NCBI RefSeq assembly: GCF_000158915.1
Contig: NZ_GG657754.1
Coordinates: 5,983,311 to 6,030,035 of the forward strand
From: Streptomyces himastatinicus ATCC 53653
Lineage (GTDB): Bacteria > Actinomycetota > Actinomycetes > Streptomycetales > Streptomycetaceae
Direction: 5' to 3'
DNA length: 46,725 nucleotides
The translations under genes and the position numbers were made by a program. The notes under the pieces are model-generated. The model was not told where the DNA came from and did no database searches. It saw nothing but the letters and a program-made list of their open reading frames with translations. Positions 40,815 to 46,725 of this stretch are shown one piece after another. How positions within the stretch are numbered: position 1 is the stretch's first letter; each line of letters opens with the position of its first letter.

Positions 40815-41411
40815 ATGAGGGCTTCATGGGGGCGGGCCGCGGCGGCGGTCTGGTGCGCGCTGGCCACGACGGCGATCGCGGGCTGCGGCGGCGGGGGCGG
40901 CGGGGAACGGGTCTTCGGCGGGCCGGTCGGGAGCGCCGCGTCGTCCCCCGCTCCGTCGCCCTCCGCCGTGGCGCGGGACGCGGAGCCGCTGCGGTTCCTG
41001 CCCGTCGAGGCGACGGCCCAGGGGGCGTGCCCGAGCCGTACGGCGCTCGGCGCCGACCAGGACGCGTACGTCACGTACCGGGACGCCAAGACGGACACCT
41101 GCTACGTGGTCATGCCCGCCTCCGGTATGACGGCGCGTCCCGCCTGGGCGAAGGCGACTGACGAGACATCGGGCGCTGGCTGGGTCGTGACCGTCGGCCT
41201 CACCGGCCGCGACCGGGCCCGCTTCGCGCGGCTCACCGGCACGCTGGCCGCGCAAGCGCCGCCGCGGAACCAGCTCGCCATGGTGCGCGAGGGCACGTTG
41301 CTGTCCGCGCCGTCCGTCGCCCAGGCCCTCACCGGCGGTACCGTCCAGATCTCCGGGAGTTTCACCGCGGACTCGGCCCGGAAGCTCGCCCGGGACATCC
41401 GCGGTGGGTGA
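40815..41411 (+). CDS. Secreted lipoprotein with SecD P1-head-like domain
   Basis: 198 aa. The signal peptide ends in a lipobox (AIAGC), followed by Gly and Ser/Pro linkers. The C-terminal part (about 140-198; NQLAMVREGTLLSAPSVAQ then GGTVQISGSFTADSARKLA) resembles the P1 head region of SecD, where similar LxGxVISAP ... ISGxFT sequence occurs. It is a stand-alone extracytoplasmic version without SecD membrane helices. ATG 40815 follows AGGGGGGA, 32 bases after the mutase gene. Function unknown. Confidence 0.78.
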   Translation: MRASWGRAAAAVWCALATTAIAGCGGGGGGERVFGGPVGSAASSPAPSPSAVARDAEPLRFLPVEATAQGACPSRTALGADQDAYVTYRDAKTDTCYVVMPASGMTARPAWAKATDETSGAGWVVTVGLTGRDRARFARLTGTLAAQAPPRNQLAMVREGTLLSAPSVAQALTGGTVQISGSFTADSARKLARDIRGG

Positions 41412-41425
41412 GCGACACTGGGGTC

Positions 41426-41638
41426 ATGTCTGCTCCCCGCCGCACCTGTCCGGTCTGCACCCGTGAGATCGCGGTGGTCGGCGGGCGCTTCGCCCGCCAC
41501 GATCCGCCCGGCCGCCGCTCCGACTACGAGCTGGTCTCGTGCCCCGGGTCGCGGCGGATCGCGCCGCTGCTGACCACTCCGCCGAAGCTGTTCGGCGGGG
41601 ACGAGCCGCCGACGTCGGGCCAGCAGCCGCTGTTCTGA
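41426..41638 (+). CDS. Small zinc-ribbon-like protein
   Basis: 70 aa. CPVCTREIAVVGGRFARHD and a later Cys (LVSCPGS) suggest a small metal-binding fold. It is a conserved kind of short Streptomyces protein whose function I do not know. ATG 41426 is taken; GTG 41408 overlapping the previous stop is an alternative and would couple the two genes. It is convergent with the next gene, with stops one base apart. Confidence 0.7.
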   Translation: MSAPRRTCPVCTREIAVVGGRFARHDPPGRRSDYELVSCPGSRRIAPLLTTPPKLFGGDEPPTSGQQPLF

Positions 41639-41639
41639 G

Positions 41640-42350
41640 CTAGTTCACCAGCCGCGAGGCGATCACGACGCCGGGGCTGGACTCGGCCAGCGCCTCGCTG
41701 AGCCGGTCACCGGCCGCCGTCAGCGCGGCGTCGTCCATCGGCCCGAGCGCGTCCAGGACGAACATGGCCCGGGTGGTGGTGTGGGTGAGCCGGGTGCGGG
41801 TGCACTGCCGCCAGTTCCAGCGGCGGCAGGTGACGCCCGCGTCGTCCCGCCACACCACCTCGCCGGGGGCGGGGTGCTCCACGGCGGGCTCGCCGCTCGC
41901 CGTCGTCTCGAACGCCTCGTCGCCCGTGGCGCGCACCAGCCGGGCCGCGCCGGTGTAGTGGTCGAGGTCTTCGCCGCCCAGCGGGATCACATGGCCGACC
42001 GAGATGGCGTTGTAGAGGTCGGTCAGCCGGTCCACCCGGGGCAGTCCGGCCCCCGCCCGGCGCAGCAGCGCCTCCGCGCTGGGCCGGGTGCGCTGCGGCT
42101 TCGCGCCGAAGCCGCGGAACGCCTCGCGCCATGCGGCCAGATGCGGATGCTCCTCCACCGGCCCGTCCCCGAAGCGCTCCCGCGCCTCCGTCTCGGCGGC
42201 GGACAGCCACTTCTCGCTCAGCTCGTCACTGGGCCCCGGGCGCAGGCCCTCGGCGGTGATGAGCAGCGCGCGGTAGTCGGGGCGCAGGGCGTGTACGGCG
42301 GGGTCGACGGTGGCGGAAGCGAGCCAGTGGGATGCGGTGGACGTCGTCAT
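41640..42350 (-). CDS. B3/4 (phenylalanyl-tRNA synthetase beta editing-like) domain protein
   Basis: 236 aa. Resembles stand-alone B3/4 domains related to the editing region of PheRS beta: EKWLSAAETEARERFG, LLRRAGAGLPRVDRLTDLYNAIS, HVIPLGGEDLDHY and VWRDDAGVTCRRWNWRQCTRT. Members may hydrolyse mischarged tRNA, by family analogy. ATG 42350 is preferred to the in-frame GTG 42359. The gene lies just downstream of the 45-aa gene on the same strand. Confidence 0.85.
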   Translation of the reverse strand: MTTSTASHWLASATVDPAVHALRPDYRALLITAEGLRPGPSDELSEKWLSAAETEARERFGDGPVEEHPHLAAWREAFRGFGAKPQRTRPSAEALLRRAGAGLPRVDRLTDLYNAISVGHVIPLGGEDLDHYTGAARLVRATGDEAFETTASGEPAVEHPAPGEVVWRDDAGVTCRRWNWRQCTRTRLTHTTTRAMFVLDALGPMDDAALTAAGDRLSEALAESSPGVVIASRLVN

Positions 42351-42402
42351 GCGGTCCACTATGACATACGCGTCAGTGCATCGTTTTGTACTGCTCGAGA
42401 TC

Positions 42403-42540
42403 CTAGAACAGGCCGATCTGGACGGTGAGCATCGCCATCGCGATGGCGAGAACCCAGCCGATGGCGTGCTCCATCAGCTTGTCGTGGTCGGAGCCGGAGG
42501 GGCCGCCGGTGCCGGTGCGCGGGACCGCGATCTCGGTCAT
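42403..42540 (-). CDS. 45-aa membrane-associated small protein
   Basis: The frame from ATG 42540 to TAG reads MTEIAVPRTGTGGPSGSDHD then a hydrophobic segment (HAIGWVLAIAMAMLTVQIGLF) that would cross the membrane once. AAGGA lies 9-10 bases upstream and codon use is coding-like. I believe it is a conserved Streptomyces small protein, from memory only. It is divergent from the amidase gene, with a dyad between them, and ends 52 bases before the B3/4 gene start, so the two may be co-transcribed. Confidence 0.6.
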   Translation of the reverse strand: MTEIAVPRTGTGGPSGSDHDKLMEHAIGWVLAIAMAMLTVQIGLF

Positions 42541-42617
42541 GCGGGTCGTCCTTGCTGCTCGGAGATGCTGAGTCTGCTTGGAGATGCTGGGGAGGATGGT
42601 GATGATGGTGATGAAAC

Positions 42618-42635
42618 GGGCAACCGTTGTTGCCC
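42618..42635. promoter_or_regulatory. Dyad operator candidate between divergent genes
   Basis: GGGCAACCGTTGTTGCCC has perfect 7-base arms around CGTT and sits almost exactly midway between the 45-aa gene start (42540) and the amidase start (42715). It is flanked by short direct repeats (GGAGATGCTG twice, GATGGTGAT). It looks like a shared operator. Confidence 0.5.
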
Positions 42636-42714
42636 AGGGTGCGTGGTGTCCCCTCCCCGGGTAAAGGGGGAGTGGCCTAATTCACCTATCTGTTCAGAGC
42701 GAGGAGGTCCATCG

Positions 42715-44124
42715 TTGACCAGCGTCATTCCGAAGGGGCTGGGCCAGCAGGTCAAGGCTCTGGCCGACGGCGAGGTGACCTCGCGGGCGCTGGTCGAGCA
42801 GGCGCTGCGCCGCATCGCCGAGACCCAGCCCACCCTCAACGCCTTCCGGCGCGTCCGGGCCGAGGCCGCGCTGCGCGAGGCCGCCGACGCCGACCGGCGG
42901 CTGGCAGCGGGTGAGCGGCTGCCGCTCCTCGGGGTGCCCATCGCGGTGAAGGACGATACGGACGTGGCGGGCGAGCCGACCGCCTTCGGCTGCTCCGGCG
43001 ACTTCCCGGCCAAGACGGAGGACGGCGAGGCGGTGCGGCGGCTGCGGGCGGCCGGGGCCGTGATCGTCGGCAAGACGAACACGCCCGAGCTGGGCCAGTG
43101 GCCGTTCACCGAGGGCCCCGCCTTCGGCGACACCCGCAACCCCTGGAGCCTCGCCCACACCCCCGGCGGCTCCTCCGGCGGCGCCGCGGCCGCCGTCGCC
43201 GCCGGGCTGGTCCCCGCCGCGCTCGGCTCGGACGGCGCGGGCTCGGTCCGCATCCCGGCCGCCTGGACTCATCTCGTCGGCATCAAACCGCAGCGCGGCC
43301 GGATCTCCACCTGGCCGGACGCCGAGTCCTTCAACGGCATCACCTGCAACGGCCCCCTCGCCCGCACCGTCGCCGACGCCGCCCTGCTGCTGCACGCGGC
43401 CAGCGGCAACTGCGACGGCGACCTGCACTGCCCGGACCCCGTGGACGTGCTGTCCGCCCCGGGCCGCGACCCCGGGCGGCTGCGGATCGCCCTGTCGTTC
43501 AAGCCCGCCTTCACGGGTACGCCGAAAAGCCTGGACCCGGCCGTCCGTGCCGCCGTGACCCGGCTCGCCGAACGGCTCGCCGCCCTCGGCCACGAGGTCG
43601 AGGAGGCCGAGCCGCGCTACGGCGCCGTCGGGCTCGCCTTCCTGCCGCGCGCCACGGCGGGCCTGTGCGAATGGGCGGCCCGCGTCCCCGATCCGCTCCT
43701 GCTGGACGTACGCACCCGCGCCGCCGCCCGCAACGGCCGCCTCCTGCGCGGCGGCGCCCTCCGCCTCGCCCGCGCCGCCGAGGAGCCCCTGCGGCGCCGG
43801 GTCGGGGCCATCTTCCAGCGGTACGACGTCGTCCTCTCCCCGACGACCGCCACCCCGCCCCTGCGGATCGGCGCCATGGCCCGGCTGTCCGGCTGGCACA
43901 CCGACCGCGCGATGATCGCGGCCTGCCCGTACGCCTGGCCCTGGAACGTCCTGGGCTGGCCCGCCGTCAACGTCCCGGCAGGCTTCGCCGACCCCGCCGC
44001 CACCCTCCCCCTGGGCGCCCAACTGCTGGGCCCGGCCTGTAGTGAACCCCTGCTGATCTCCCTGGCCGCCCAGCTGGAAGCCGACCAGCGGTGGCACGAA
44101 CGCTGGCCCCGGGCCGTGGGCTAA
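42715..44124 (+). CDS. Amidase signature family hydrolase
   Basis: 469 aa. The Ser-cisSer-Lys triad is visible: Lys in PIAVKDDTDV (near residue 80), cis-Ser in TPGGSSGGAAAAVAAG, and the nucleophile in GSDGAGSVRIPA. The family hydrolyses amide bonds; substrate unknown. No GatB/GatC neighbours, so it is not tRNA amidotransferase GatA. TTG 42715 follows GAGGAGGT at ideal distance. Its stop overlaps the convergent 70-aa gene stop by 4 bases (CTAA). Confidence 0.9.
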   Translation: MTSVIPKGLGQQVKALADGEVTSRALVEQALRRIAETQPTLNAFRRVRAEAALREAADADRRLAAGERLPLLGVPIAVKDDTDVAGEPTAFGCSGDFPAKTEDGEAVRRLRAAGAVIVGKTNTPELGQWPFTEGPAFGDTRNPWSLAHTPGGSSGGAAAAVAAGLVPAALGSDGAGSVRIPAAWTHLVGIKPQRGRISTWPDAESFNGITCNGPLARTVADAALLLHAASGNCDGDLHCPDPVDVLSAPGRDPGRLRIALSFKPAFTGTPKSLDPAVRAAVTRLAERLAALGHEVEEAEPRYGAVGLAFLPRATAGLCEWAARVPDPLLLDVRTRAAARNGRLLRGGALRLARAAEEPLRRRVGAIFQRYDVVLSPTTATPPLRIGAMARLSGWHTDRAMIAACPYAWPWNVLGWPAVNVPAGFADPAATLPLGAQLLGPACSEPLLISLAAQLEADQRWHERWPRAVG

Positions 44125-44333
44125 CGCCGGTCGGCCGCGTGCCGGTCCCGGGCCCGCTCCAGCGCGGCGTCGAAGTCGCGCTGGGTGTCGTCGCACCAGT
44201 GCAGCAGATCGGCGAGCAGGAGCCGCAGGGTCTCGCCGGGGCTCCGGCGCCAGCCGTCGCCGGAGAGCGTGTAGGTCTGTAGGGCCTCGTTGGCGCGCTG
44301 CACGGCCTCTTGGTGTGCGCTCGGCATCGTCAT
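44121..44333 (-). CDS. Small helical hypothetical protein divergent from the HipA-like gene
   Basis: 70 aa, not recognised. Mostly charged amphipathic helix (HQEAVQRANEALQTYTL, ETLRLLLADLLHWCDDTQRD and a basic end). ATG 44333 (MTMPSAHQ) has AGAGG about 11 bases upstream. It shares an AT-rich divergent promoter with the HipA-like kinase gene, so it could be its partner, but no DNA-binding motif was seen. Confidence 0.62.
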   Translation of the reverse strand: MTMPSAHQEAVQRANEALQTYTLSGDGWRRSPGETLRLLLADLLHWCDDTQRDFDAALERARDRHAADRR

Positions 44334-44375
44334 GTCCAGGTGTCCTCTCGTTCCTCGTAGCTCCGCCGAAAACTG

Positions 44376-44415
44376 AAACGCATTGTATATTTGCAACGTA
44401 ATTCAGTATTGCGGG
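44376..44415. promoter_or_regulatory. AT-rich divergent promoter region
   Basis: ACGCATTGTATATTTGCAACGT and following TAATTCAGTATTG are far more AT-rich than the surroundings and lie between divergent starts at 44333 and 44435. ACG..TTG and CAACGT form an imperfect dyad. This probably holds both promoters and an operator. Confidence 0.5.
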
Positions 44416-44434
44416 TGTCGGTTGGGGGTGGGAG

Positions 44435-45229
44435 ATGAACAGCGCACTGCGCGAGGTGACGGCCGTCCGATACGTCACCCCGCTGCGCACCGGCGGCTCC
44501 GTCCCCGGCGTGGTGGAGGCCGACGACCTGGGCACGTACGTCGTCAAGTTCACCGGCTCCGCGCAGGGGCCCAAGGCGCTCGTCGCCGAGGTCATCGTGG
44601 GCGAGCTGGCCCGGCGACTGGGCTTACGCGTACCGGAACTGGTCCTGGTGCACTTCGACCCCGCGGTCGCCGAGGAGGAGCCGCACCAGGAGATCCAGGA
44701 CCTGCTGCGCGCCAGCGCGGGCCTCAACCTCGGCATGGACTACCTGCCGGGAGCCGCCGACTTCACGTCGGACGGGCGGGATGCGCTCGGCCTCGACCCA
44801 CTGGAGTGCGCCCGGATCCTCTGGCTGGACGCGCTCACCGCCAACGTGGACCGCACACCGCACAGCACCAACCTCATGACCTGGCCCACCAACGGCCACC
44901 AGCCGCCCAGGCTGTGGCTCATCGACCACGGCGCCTCGCTCGTCTTCCACCACCGGTGGGAGACTGCCGCGGCCGTGGCGGCCAAGCCGTACGATCTCCG
45001 TCACCACGCCCTCGTACGCGGCGTCCCCGCCCTCCCGGCGGCCGCCGCCGAACTCGCCCCCCGGGTCACGCCCCGACTGCTCCGCGAGATCGTGGCCACG
45101 GTCCCCGACGCCTGGCTGGCCGCCGAGCCGGGATGGGCGACGCCCGCCGACCTCCGCGAGGCCTACGTCTCCCACCTGGCCACCCGCGCCCGCCTCATGC
45201 CCGACTGGCTCCCGACCGCCTGCGGCTGA
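44435..45229 (+). CDS. HipA-like kinase family protein, TTA-containing
   Basis: 264 aa. Resembles the HipA/PI3-4 kinase-like fold: TYVVKFTGSAQGPKALVAE (ATP-binding Lys), GMDYLPG, the catalytic Asp/Asn in ALTANVDRTPHSTNLM, and the metal Asp in LWLIDHGASLVF. It lacks HipA's N-terminal dimer region and no HipB-type HTH gene is adjacent. It may phosphorylate a protein; target unknown. GGGGGTGGGAG precedes ATG 44435. Codon 64 is TTA (44624-44626), so expression should depend on bldA. It is convergent with the SARP gene, with stops 3 bases apart and no hairpin. Confidence 0.78.
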   Translation: MNSALREVTAVRYVTPLRTGGSVPGVVEADDLGTYVVKFTGSAQGPKALVAEVIVGELARRLGLRVPELVLVHFDPAVAEEEPHQEIQDLLRASAGLNLGMDYLPGAADFTSDGRDALGLDPLECARILWLDALTANVDRTPHSTNLMTWPTNGHQPPRLWLIDHGASLVFHHRWETAAAVAAKPYDLRHHALVRGVPALPAAAAELAPRVTPRLLREIVATVPDAWLAAEPGWATPADLREAYVSHLATRARLMPDWLPTACG

Positions 45230-45232
45230 CGC

Positions 45233-46725
45233 TCACCCCGGCGGCCGGGTGCCCAGCGCCTTCGCGATCGCGGGCAGGTGGGCGTCCACCGGGCCGAGCG
45301 TCAGCAGGCCGCTGGCCGCGCCCGCGAGCTGGCCTGCGGCCGGGAGCAGGCGGGTGTGGGTCCGTTCCAGGGCGGCGCGGTCGCCGACCTCCAGCGCGAC
45401 CGCCGCCTCCAGGGCGCACAGCGCCTCGTACAGCAGATCGGGCGGCGGCTCCGGCAGGGCGCGCAGCGCCGCGCGCGCCTCGGCCTCGGCACCCGCGCCG
45501 AGCAGCGCGAACGGCTCGGCCCACGGCCGGTACGGACCCCAGTCCGCGCCCAGGTCGACGCGCCGGCCCGCCTCGCGCGCGGAATCCCCGTCCGACAGTC
45601 GCAGACACAGCAGCGCCAGCGGCAGCAGCCCCCGCTCCAGGCCCGGCATCCCGGCGCCCTCCAGCCGCCCGGCCGCGGCCCGGTACGCGGCCTCGGCCCG
45701 CGCCGTCTCTCCGGCCGCGGCGAGCCGTAGCGCCCTGTACCACTCGGTGAAGACGCCCACGAGCGGCAGCTCATGGCGCGCGCCCAGCCGGTCCGCGGCG
45801 GCGGCGTGCTCGTCCGCGGCCGGGAAGTCGCCGAGCGCGGCGCGCGCCTGGAGGCGGACCAGGTGGCCCAGCACCTCGTACGTCACCAGCCCGTGCCGGG
45901 CGGCCACCGCGATCAGCTCCGCGCCGATCGCGTCCCGCCGCGGCGCGAGTCCGGCGCGGGTGCAGGACTGCATGAACGCGCCGTTCAGGGCGAACACCAG
46001 CAGCGCCGGATCGTCCAGCCGCCGGGCGATCTCCTCGGCCTCGCGGGCCGCCGCGGGTCCGCGCGGGGAGCGGGTGCCGCGCATCTCCAGCGCGACGGTG
46101 GCCAGCAGCCGGCAGCGCGCCGCGTCGCCCCCGGACGGCGAGGGCAGTGCGGTCAGGGCGCGTTCGGCCGCGTCCACGATCCGCTCCGCCAGTTCCGGAT
46201 CGTCGCTACGGGTCCAGATCGCGGGCACGTCGTACGCGCCGATCACCCGCGCCGTCAGCTCCGGGTCGCCGCACTCCTCGGCGGCGGTGATGGCCGCCAG
46301 CCGGTGTTCGCGGGCCGCCGCCAGACCGCCGCCCCCGGTCACCGCGAGGTTCCGGATCAGCCCCACCGCGGCCTCCAGCCGCGCCCGCGCTCCGCCACCG
46401 ACCGTCTGTCCGTAGGCCGCAGCCGCCTCAGCCCACACCCGGGCCGCCCCGCCTACGGGCCCGGCCTCGGTGATGGGCGACGGGCCGGTCGCCCGGCCGG
46501 GCTGCGCCCCGGGCCCGGCGCCCGCCCCGGCCTCCAACCCGGGGTCCTGCGCCAGGATGTCCGCCTGGAGGCGGCGGAGGCGGGGGCCGGGGTCCAGGCC
46601 CAGCTGGTCGATCAGCGTGGTGCGGGCCCGGCGCAGGACGGCCAGCGCGTCCCCTTGGCGACCCGAGCGGTACAGCGCCAGGGCCAGCAGGCGCCAGGCG
46701 TCCTCGCGCCAGGGGTGGTCCGGTC
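45233..46725 (-). CDS. AfsR/SARP-family transcriptional regulator, 5' end beyond the window
   Basis: The N-terminal part in the window reads HPWREDAWRLLALALYRSGR, GDALAVLRRARTTLIDQLGL and DPGPRLRRLQADIL, the bacterial transcriptional activation (BTAD) domain of SARP regulators. After a Gly/Pro linker comes a helical-repeat C-terminus of about 410 residues (many AAE/ALR helices; TPR-like). No NB-ARC P-loop was seen between them. SARPs activate antibiotic clusters or broader regulons. The DNA-binding domain is cut off by the window end, so the exact class is uncertain. Confidence 0.85.
   Translation of the reverse strand, partial: PDHPWREDAWRLLALALYRSGRQGDALAVLRRARTTLIDQLGLDPGPRLRRLQADILAQDPGLEAGAGAGPGAQPGRATGPSPITEAGPVGGAARVWAEAAAAYGQTVGGGARARLEAAVGLIRNLAVTGGGGLAAAREHRLAAITAAEECGDPELTARVIGAYDVPAIWTRSDDPELAERIVDAAERALTALPSPSGGDAARCRLLATVALEMRGTRSPRGPAAAREAEEIARRLDDPALLVFALNGAFMQSCTRAGLAPRRDAIGAELIAVAARHGLVTYEVLGHLVRLQARAALGDFPAADEHAAAADRLGARHELPLVGVFTEWYRALRLAAAGETARAEAAYRAAAGRLEGAGMPGLERGLLPLALLCLRLSDGDSAREAGRRVDLGADWGPYRPWAEPFALLGAGAEAEARAALRALPEPPPDLLYEALCALEAAVALEVGDRAALERTHTRLLPAAGQLAGAASGLLTLGPVDAHLPAIAKALGTRPPG

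Noticed and set aside
44121..44124. Four-base overlap of convergent stop codons (amidase and the small gene)
   Set aside because: Compact convergent ends are common in this genome (also at 41638-41640 and 45229-45233) and need no special explanation.

Overview
The window is a high-GC (about 70 percent) actinobacterial chromosome segment. Codon third positions are strongly G/C, GTG and TTG starts are common, promoters lie in short AT-richer gaps, and TTA leucine codons are rare. Gene content and order (purH end, folD, a DUF3017 gene, mdh, choline-to-betaine genes with an OpuA-type ABC transporter, trpS, a YihY protein, a D-Ala-D-Ala carboxypeptidase, an SCO4848-type gene, sdhBADC, a stand-alone acyl-CoA mutase) point to Streptomyces core chromosome, and resemble from memory the SCO4814-SCO4880 part of S. 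coelicolor. No rRNA, tRNA, CRISPR array, transposase or phage gene was seen.

Layout. 1-4.6 kb: purH tail, folD with its membrane neighbour, a TTA-containing HTH/DUF2690 membrane regulator, mdh. 4.6-8.5 kb: an operon of unrecognised genes (a four-helix membrane protein, a small protein sharing its glycine-rich tail motif, a type II anchored protein) and a separately promoted paralogue of the last; this is the best candidate for an undescribed system. 8.6-16.1 kb: betaine aldehyde dehydrogenase, choline dehydrogenase, ATPase, double permease and binding lipoprotein, so osmoprotectant synthesis and uptake lie together. 16.2-19.1 kb: AhpD-like and PEP-mutase-like genes divergent from a broken MocR-type regulator. 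19.1-23.2 kb: a lipoprotein/ATP-grasp pair like E. coli ygiB-ygiC, ornithine aminotransferase, and an ECF-type sigma factor with a small partner. 23.3-28.5 kb: trpS, a 2H phosphoesterase, a YihY membrane protein, a frameshifted carboxypeptidase, and a junction where a small membrane-protein gene and a kinase-like gene are both truncated. 28.6-32.8 kb: the succinate dehydrogenase operon and a diverged OHCU decarboxylase. 32.9-39.1 kb: a frameshifted GH20 hexosaminidase, a DUF4328 protein, a sigma-70 gene with a membrane partner, and a frameshifted L,D-transpeptidase. 39.2-46.7 kb: acyl-CoA mutase, a SecD-P1-like lipoprotein, small genes, an amidase, a HipA-like kinase, and a SARP regulator cut by the window end.

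Two themes cross the window. At least five genes (MocR, sigma factor, carboxypeptidase, hexosaminidase, L,D-transpeptidase) look broken by one-base changes at or next to short homopolymer runs. This fits sequencing error better than decay, so those calls should be checked against reads. Separately, five genes carry TTA codons (HTH/DUF2690, the 4.6 kb membrane protein, OHCU decarboxylase, kinase-like gene, HipA-like kinase). In Streptomyces this makes translation depend on the developmental tRNA bldA.
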